This document shows, one piece after another, positions 58,991 through 64,000 of a DNA stretch of 64,000 nucleotides. A program made the translations under genes and the position numbers. The stretch's first letter is position 1. Each line of letters begins with the position of its first letter. The notes beneath the pieces were generated by a model. That model saw only the letters and a list, made by a program, of their open reading frames with translations. It was not told the origin of the DNA and ran no database searches. Source of the DNA: Halieaceae bacterium (GTDB taxonomy: Bacteria; Pseudomonadota; Gammaproteobacteria; Pseudomonadales; Halieaceae). The stretch lies in assembly GCA_902520195.1 (NCBI GenBank), contig CABYND010000007.1:31529-95528 (forward strand), read 5' to 3'.

Positions 58991-59863
58991 TCAATCGTCC
59001 GACTCAGGATTGCGCAGGTACTGGAAAAACTGGCTATCGGGTTGCAGCAGCATCACGTCACCGCCGGCATTAAAGGTTTCTCGATATGCCTGCAGGCTGC
59101 GGGTGAAGGAATAGAACTCGGGATCCTGATTGAAGGCCTCCGCATAGATGCGGGTCGCTTCTGCATCACCGTTACCGCGGACGATTTCCGCGTCACGGAA
59201 AGCGTTGGCTTCGATCACCGTCACCTCACGATCCGCCGCCGCACGAATACCCTCGGCTAGCTCCTTACCCTCTGAACGCAGCTCACGGGCTTCCTTTTCC
59301 CGCTCGGCATTCATGCGACGATAAACCGACTCCGATACATCGGGGGGCAGGTCAATCTTCTTCACCCGCACGTCGATGACCTCAACACCGAGCTCGTCGT
59401 TAGCCAGCTCATTTAATTGCGACGTGATAGCTTGCATCAGCTCATCGCGTTGGCCAGAGACCACTTCTTGCACGGTGCGCACCGCCACCTGGTTCCGCAG
59501 ACCATCGTTGATCCGCTGGGACAACAGACCCGCAGCGCGATTCTCCTCGCCATTGGTCGCGGTGTAGTACTTAGCAGTATCGGTCACGCGGAACTTGGCG
59601 TAAGAATCGACGATCAGCGCTTTCTTCTCCTGAGTGAAGAAGCGTTCAGGACTGCTGTCTACCGTGAGAATTCGCCCATCAAACTTGCGCACGCTATTCA
59701 CGAACGGGATCTTGATATGGATGCCCGGCTTGAGATCTGGATCGACCACCTCACCAAACTTCAGCAACACCCCGCGTTGGGTTTCACGAATGACATACAG
59801 ACTGTTCGACAGCACCACCAATACGATGGCGATCAAAATGCCCACCAGAGTTTGTCTAGTCAT
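58991..59863 (-). CDS. hflC: HflC, modulator of FtsH protease
   Basis: An SPFH/band-7 membrane protein which, with HflK, forms a cage around FtsH. The 290-aa protein has one N-terminal membrane helix (LVGILIAIVLVVLSNSLYVI), the SPFH domain with ETQRGVLLKFGEVVDPDLKP, and a C-terminal coiled coil. It starts 2 bases after hflK. Confidence 0.95.
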   Translation of the reverse strand: MTRQTLVGILIAIVLVVLSNSLYVIRETQRGVLLKFGEVVDPDLKPGIHIKIPFVNSVRKFDGRILTVDSSPERFFTQEKKALIVDSYAKFRVTDTAKYYTATNGEENRAAGLLSQRINDGLRNQVAVRTVQEVVSGQRDELMQAITSQLNELANDELGVEVIDVRVKKIDLPPDVSESVYRRMNAEREKEARELRSEGKELAEGIRAAADREVTVIEANAFRDAEIVRGNGDAEATRIYAEAFNQDPEFYSFTRSLQAYRETFNAGGDVMLLQPDSQFFQYLRNPESDD

Positions 59864-59865
59864 GA

Positions 59866-61023
59866 TTAACGCCCTCCGCGTCGTGCGGCAGCAGCATCGA
59901 GGTCACGTCGCAGCTGCTCGGTTACCTGATCGGCAATCTCCCGCATGTCACGTTCACTCACACCGGCGCGACTGGAAGTACTGCGCGGCTGACCCGCATT
60001 GGGCACCATCTTGTCCAGCGGCAGGTACAACACGTTATTGCCACCATCTACATCGACCATCACTTTATTAGTGTTGGCAAAAACGGTTTGAACCGTATCG
60101 ATGTAAAGGCGCTCTCGCGTTACGTCAGGCGCTTTTTCATATTCAGCCAGAAGCTGCTCAAACCGCTGCGCTTCACCTTGAGCACGCGCGATCACCTGAT
60201 CACGATAAGCATTTGACTCTTCCATCATACGCTGCGCGCGACCGCGAGCCTCAGGGACGATGCCGTTGGCGTAGGACTGGGCCTCGTTCTTGACCCGCTC
60301 TTCGTCTTCTCGGGCCTTGATCACATCGTCAAACGCGCCTTGCACCTGTGCAGGGGGCTTGGACTCATCAATGTTGATAGTGGAGACACGAATGCCAGTG
60401 GTGTAGTCGTCAAGGTACTGCTGCAGACGGTCGCGCACATCAAAGGCGATCGCCGCACGGCCCTCGGTCAAGGCCAGGTCCATGGTCGTGCCGCCGACAA
60501 CGTGACGCAAAGCACTCTGCGCCGCGTGCTGCAGTGATACTTCAGGATCGCGAACCTGCAGGACAAAGTCCTGGGGGTTATCGATCACGTACTGCACCGA
60601 CATGCTGACTTCGACAATGTTTTCGTCCTGAGTCAGCATCACCTCGCGCAGACCTGCTGCCCGTACTTTGGTCGTGTTGACCTTGATGACCTCGTCAATC
60701 AGCGGTGGGTTCCACTGCAGACCCGGCGTCAGCGTGGAGTGATACTCACCAAAGCGCAGCACCACTGCCCGCTCCTGTTCGTCGAGCTGGTAAAAGCCCA
60801 TGAGGCCCCAGACCAGCAATACCCCTCCCAGCACCATGCCGAGCAGCGCACCGGAGAGCCCGCCTTTAGCAGGGCCGCTGCCGCCGCGACCGCCACTAAA
60901 CAGGCCGGCAAGTTGCTTCTGGAGCTTTTTAAACGCCTCATCCAGGTCCGGCGGGCCTTGATTGCCGCCGCCCCACGGGTCGCGGGGGCCTTTATTACCA
61001 CCCCCAGGCTCATTCCATGACAT
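59866..61023 (-). CDS. hflK: HflK, modulator of FtsH protease
   Basis: The 385-aa partner of HflC. The cytoplasmic N-terminus is Gly/Pro-rich (MSWNEPGGGNKGPRDPWGGG), then comes a membrane helix near 65-85, and the SPFH domain begins DEQERAVVLRFGEYHSTLTP. The frame is open to 61071. ATG 61023 is the family start. Two overlapping hairpins lie upstream (61057-61106). Confidence 0.95.
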   Translation of the reverse strand: MSWNEPGGGNKGPRDPWGGGNQGPPDLDEAFKKLQKQLAGLFSGGRGGSGPAKGGLSGALLGMVLGGVLLVWGLMGFYQLDEQERAVVLRFGEYHSTLTPGLQWNPPLIDEVIKVNTTKVRAAGLREVMLTQDENIVEVSMSVQYVIDNPQDFVLQVRDPEVSLQHAAQSALRHVVGGTTMDLALTEGRAAIAFDVRDRLQQYLDDYTTGIRVSTINIDESKPPAQVQGAFDDVIKAREDEERVKNEAQSYANGIVPEARGRAQRMMEESNAYRDQVIARAQGEAQRFEQLLAEYEKAPDVTRERLYIDTVQTVFANTNKVMVDVDGGNNVLYLPLDKMVPNAGQPRSTSSRAGVSERDMREIADQVTEQLRRDLDAAAARRGGR

Positions 61024-61056
61024 CAGTCTTTTCCTCATCAAAAGGCGGAGTAGTCT

Positions 61057-61106
61057 AACAAACCCGGACACCCCTTCGGGGGTTTGTTCTGCCTAGAGGG
61101 CAGAAC
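61057..61106 (-). other. Two mutually exclusive hairpins between hflX and hflK
   Basis: Stem A (61086-61106) is a perfect 8 bp, GTTCTGCC/GGCAGAAC, loop 5. Stem B (61057-61088) is a perfect 9 bp, AACAAACCC/GGGTTTGTT, with a 14-base loop that itself holds CCCC/GGGG. They share bases 61086-61088, so both cannot form completely. There is no good T-run, so this is more like an attenuator or processing site than a simple terminator. Confidence 0.6.
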
Positions 61107-61190
61107 GCATTAAATCCTTTTTTAGCCAACTTTCCGACAACTTCGTCGGATCACCAGCGGTTAATATTCACGGTGACCCCTGCTGGACAC

Positions 61191-62441
61191 TCAGGTATTC
61201 AATCGCCGCCAATCTGCCAGGGGCAGGCGCACATGCAATCGGCTACTTCCGTCGGGCTGCCACTCCTCGGTGCAAACAGCCCCCATCTCATAAAGAGCAG
61301 CCCGCAATCGTGCCCGTTTAGGTTCCAGAGTGATTTCTTCATCAAACAGTGTGACCGAGAGGCGCTCGCGAATGGCGTCGAAGAGCAACTCCACACCCTC
61401 GCCGGTCGCAGCAGACAAGTAAACGGCTGTGGGTGCCCCACTCTCATTTCGCAGGATGCGAGGGGGCTGCTCTAACAAGTCCAGCTTGTTAAATACCAAC
61501 AGTTGCGGCAAGCCATCGGCCTGTATCTCGCCCAGTACCGACTCGACGTCGGCCATCAAATCTTCGCGGTTGTTCGCGGATACATCCACCACATGGAGCA
61601 ACAAGCTCGCATGGGCGGTTTCTTCAAGGGTGGCCTTGAAGGCCTCCACCAGTGTCGTCGGCAAATCCGAGATAAACCCAACGGTATCGGCAAACAGCAC
61701 CGGCCCCAGATGTTCTATGTCGAGCCTGGCAAGGGTGGGATCGAGTGTGGCGAACAACTTATCGGCCGCATACACCTCGGAGGCGGTAATGCGATTGAAT
61801 AGCGTTGATTTGCCGGCATTGGTGTAACCCACCAATGACAGCACCGGCAGCTCCGCCCGGCGACGGGCGCGCCGGCTTTGTTCGCGTTGATTCCGCACCC
61901 GCTCCAACCGCGACTGAATCGACTTGATGCGAGCGCGCAACAACCGCCGATCTGTTTCCAGCTGTGTTTCACCCGGCCCGCGCAAACCAATGCCGCCCTT
62001 TTGGCGCTCAAGGTGAGTCCACCCTCTAATCAAACGCGTGCTCATATGAGTCAGCTGCGCCAGCTCCACCTGCAGCTTGCCTTCATGGGTGCGCGCGCGC
62101 TGGGCAAAGATGTCGAGAATCAACCCTGTGCGTGCCAACACCCGGCACGACAGCGTGCGCTCGAGGTTGCGCTCCTGACTCGGGCTAAGTGCATGGTTGA
62201 AAATAACGAGCTCGGCCTCATGGGTTTGGCAGGCCCGGGCGATCTCATCAAGCTTGCCCTCACCGACAAAGGTGCGCGCATGGGGCGCTGACCGTGACCC
62301 GGTAATCATGGCCACAGGATCACCGCCCGCTGATGCGACAAGTTCTTCAAACTCCAACAGGCTCAGATCTCGCGTGGCCCCGGCAAGCTGCAGCTGCACG
62401 AGCACAGCGCGCTCTCCGCCCTGATGACGTTCAAAGAACAT
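61191..62441 (-). CDS. hflX: Ribosome-associated GTPase HflX
   Basis: A GTPase that splits stalled or heat-damaged 70S ribosomes. The 416-aa protein has the HflX N-terminal domain (RSAPHARTFVGEGKLDEIAR), GPGETQLETDRRLLRARIKS, and the G domain with SLVGYTNAGKSTLFNRITA, DTVGFISDLP and FNKLDLLEQ. It follows hfq by 37 bases, as in E. coli. Confidence 0.96.
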   Translation of the reverse strand: MFFERHQGGERAVLVQLQLAGATRDLSLLEFEELVASAGGDPVAMITGSRSAPHARTFVGEGKLDEIARACQTHEAELVIFNHALSPSQERNLERTLSCRVLARTGLILDIFAQRARTHEGKLQVELAQLTHMSTRLIRGWTHLERQKGGIGLRGPGETQLETDRRLLRARIKSIQSRLERVRNQREQSRRARRRAELPVLSLVGYTNAGKSTLFNRITASEVYAADKLFATLDPTLARLDIEHLGPVLFADTVGFISDLPTTLVEAFKATLEETAHASLLLHVVDVSANNREDLMADVESVLGEIQADGLPQLLVFNKLDLLEQPPRILRNESGAPTAVYLSAATGEGVELLFDAIRERLSVTLFDEEITLEPKRARLRAALYEMGAVCTEEWQPDGSSRLHVRLPLADWRRLNT

Positions 62442-62478
62442 GAAATATTAGAGGCGCCCCCGAGGAGGTGCCGGATGC

Positions 62479-62724
62479 TTACTCTTCAGCTGGCGCCTCA
62501 CCATCGGCAGAGGGCAGACGCACGTTGCGCGCCGGCACCACTGTCGAAATAGCGTGCTTGTAGACCATCTGGGAGACGGTGTTTTTTAACAACACCACAA
62601 ACTGGTCGAAGGATTCGATCTGTCCCTGAAGCTTGATGCCGTTAACCAGGTAGATCGAGACGGGAACCCGTTCCTTCCGCAGGGCGTTGAGGTAAGGGTC
62701 TTGTAGCGTATGCCCTTTTGACAT
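62479..62724 (-). CDS. hfq: RNA chaperone Hfq
   Basis: A hexameric Sm-like RNA chaperone for small-RNA regulation. The 81-aa protein begins [20 protein letters not shown] and has [20 protein letters not shown] with the YKHA proximal-site motif. The C-terminal tail is short (about 15 residues, [12 protein letters not shown]). The ribosome-binding site AAGGAG lies 6 bases upstream. Confidence 0.98.
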   Translation of the reverse strand: MSKGHTLQDPYLNALRKERVPVSIYLVNGIKLQGQIESFDQFVVLLKNTVSQMVYKHAISTVVPARNVRLPSADGEAPAEE

Positions 62725-62825
62725 GGTTACTCCTTAATATCACTGTCAAAACACGGCGCTCTTCACGAAAAGCGCATTACGGCCGCCAATGCACCGGCGA
62801 TACAGTAGTAGCTCAAGTGCTAGCG

Positions 62826-62850
62826 ACAAAAAACTCCACCGGGGTGGAGT
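62826..62850 (-). terminator. Terminator between miaA and hfq
   Basis: An 8-bp stem ACTCCACC/GGTGGAGT with a tight loop. On the minus strand it is followed by TTTTTT. It lies 31 bases after miaA, so hfq probably has its own promoter in 62725-62825 as well as read-through. Confidence 0.75.
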
Positions 62851-62880
62851 GTCCATATTCTACTACGATCTTAGCGTCAG

Positions 62881-63864
62881 CTAAAAGTTCCGCATCAGCC
62901 CCTGAAGGCGGCCAAACCAGATACCGCCAGCGAGGGCTGACACCCCATTTTTGCTGGCATCCGGCGCGTTTACGGCCGAATCGGGCCCCCGGACCAACTG
63001 ACCCGCCTCATTCATCCAAACCCAGGTCAAATCAGGCCAGCTGCGCAGCCAAGTCATCTGTCGCTTGGCGAGCTGCCGGGTAGCAGCCAGCACCTTTTCA
63101 CGACAGTTGGCCAGGTCAGTCTCTCCCTCAAGGTAGGACCATACCTGGCGATAACCCACTGCTCGAATAGCGGGCAAATCGGTGTGCAGGCCCTTCCGCT
63201 CAAAAAGGCGAGTCACCTCCGCCACAAATCCCTCGTCAAACATAGCGTCCAGTCGGCTGGCGATTTGTGCATGCAAGACGGCCCGATCCTCTGGGCAAAG
63301 AGCGATGCACTCATAGTCGTCTGATACGGGGGCGGGGTTTCCCCGCTGCCATTCACTCAGCGGCGTGCCCGTACCCCGGTACACCTCTAGTGCGCGGCAG
63401 ATCCGCTGGCTGTGGTTGCGGTGCAGTCGACTGGCCGTCTCAGGGTCGATCTCACTGAGCTGCTGATGCAAAGCCGGCCAGCCAGCTCGCTGCGCTTCGG
63501 CCTCAATGTCTGCGCGTATCGCTGGGTCAATAGCGGGGATGTCGTCGAGCCCCTGAATCAGCGCCCGAAAGTACAGCATGCTCCCGCCGACCAGAATGGG
63601 GCGCCGCCCCCTCCCCCGAATCTCATCGATGCACAGTTTGGCATCGTTAGCGAAGTCGGCGGCGGTGTAAGGATCATCGGGTTCCCGAATATGAACGAGA
63701 TGATGCGGGTAATCCGGTTTGGCAGCGCCGATCGATAAGCCGCGATACACCAATGCCGAATCCACGCTGATCAGCTCAGCATCAAAGCTCTCGGCGAGCC
63801 GCTCGGCCAATGCCGACTTGCCCGACGCGGTGGGGCCCATCAACGCCAACACGGGTTCGGTCAC
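62881..63864 (-). CDS. miaA: tRNA dimethylallyltransferase
   Basis: It adds the isopentenyl group to A37 of tRNAs reading UNN codons, using dimethylallyl diphosphate. The 327-aa protein has the P-loop LMGPTASGKSALAERLAE, ISVDSALVYRGLSIGAAKPD, LVGGSMLYFRALIQGLDDIP and HRNHSQRICRALEVYRGTG. The usual DSxQVY reads DSALVY here, so the Gln is replaced. The GTG start lies 2 bases after mutL. Confidence 0.95.
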   Translation of the reverse strand: MTEPVLALMGPTASGKSALAERLAESFDAELISVDSALVYRGLSIGAAKPDYPHHLVHIREPDDPYTAADFANDAKLCIDEIRGRGRRPILVGGSMLYFRALIQGLDDIPAIDPAIRADIEAEAQRAGWPALHQQLSEIDPETASRLHRNHSQRICRALEVYRGTGTPLSEWQRGNPAPVSDDYECIALCPEDRAVLHAQIASRLDAMFDEGFVAEVTRLFERKGLHTDLPAIRAVGYRQVWSYLEGETDLANCREKVLAATRQLAKRQMTWLRSWPDLTWVWMNEAGQLVRGPDSAVNAPDASKNGVSALAGGIWFGRLQGLMRNF

Positions 63865-63866
63865 GA

Positions 63867-64000
63867 TCAGCGTCCGCGCAGAAACAATTTATCCAGATCC
63901 GCCATGCCCAGCTGCACCCAGGTGGGCCGGCCATGGTTGCACTGCCCGGATCGCTCCGTCTCTTCCATGTTGCGCAACAGCGCATTCATCTCGGGCAGCG
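63867..64000 (-). CDS. mutL: DNA mismatch repair protein MutL, C-terminal end (partial)
   Basis: Only the last 43 codons and the stop lie inside the window. They read [11 protein letters not shown] and then [14 protein letters not shown], ending LDKLFLRGR. The C(N/P)HGRPT motif and the LFLR ending are typical of MutL C-termini in gammaproteobacteria. MutL couples MutS mismatch recognition to strand incision. The gene continues beyond position 64000, and its order before miaA is canonical. Confidence 0.93.
   Translation of the reverse strand, partial: LPEMNALLRNMEETERSGQCNHGRPTWVQLGMADLDKLFLRGR

Overview
The window looks like chromosomal DNA from a free-living, fairly GC-rich gammaproteobacterium. 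The evidence is a complete S10-spc-alpha ribosomal gene order; the blocks mutL-miaA-hfq-hflX-hflK-hflC-hisZ-purA, rnr-rlmB-rpsF-rpsR-rplI-dnaB and glyA-nrdR-rib-nusB-thiL-pgpA; and proteins that read closely like Pseudomonas/E. coli counterparts. A large TonB-dependent receptor and the lack of priB fit a marine relative of the Cellvibrionales/Halieaceae (OM60/NOR5) type, but that placement is inference. No CRISPR array, insertion sequence or intact prophage was seen.

Layout. 1-6.0 kb: uvrA (+) converging on a TonB-dependent receptor (-), with a shared terminator between them. 6.0-19.9 kb: 28 minus-strand genes of the S10, spc and alpha operons (rpsJ to rplQ), driven by a near-consensus promoter just upstream of rpsJ. 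20.1-22.1 kb: tuf preceded by tRNA-Thr(UGU), tRNA-Tyr, tRNA-Gly and tRNA-Thr(GGU). 22.1-25.9 kb: coaX, birA, a small membrane protein with ogt, a YdcH-like protein and cysQ. 25.9-30.1 kb: yrfG, hslR, then dxs, xseB and ispA (isoprenoid supply). 30.2-37.3 kb: the minus-strand folate, riboflavin and thiamine run glyA-nrdR-ribD-ribE-ribB-like-ribH-nusB-thiL-pgpA. 37.4-38.9 kb: a decayed stretch with a wrecked UDP-glucose dehydrogenase gene. 38.9-42.1 kb: ettA and radA. 42.1-48.9 kb: a replication-flavoured region (DnaT-like plus lambda-P-like proteins, a lone HPt protein, dnaB) and the rplI/rpsR/rpsF block. 48.9-51.7 kb: rnr and tRNA-Leu(CAG). 51.8-56.3 kb: an accessory block (CNNM/CBS protein, GFA-fold enzyme, small membrane proteins, a broken NmrA-like gene, a lipoprotein, a DUF1643 protein). 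56.4-64 kb: purA, hisZ, hflC, hflK, hflX, hfq, miaA and the 3' end of mutL.

Most genes are ordinary housekeeping genes in conserved operons. The points worth attention are: a DnaT-like/lambda-P-like pair beside dnaB, which may be this organism's replicative helicase loader; a RibB-like protein in the riboflavin operon that has lost its acidic catalytic loop and carries a cysteine-less cyclohydrolase domain; the direct tRNA-tuf-rpsJ junction, which omits the usual secE-nusG-rplKAJL-rpoBC-rpsLG-fusA block and could be either a tuf-tuf recombination or an assembly collapse; and two pseudogenes.
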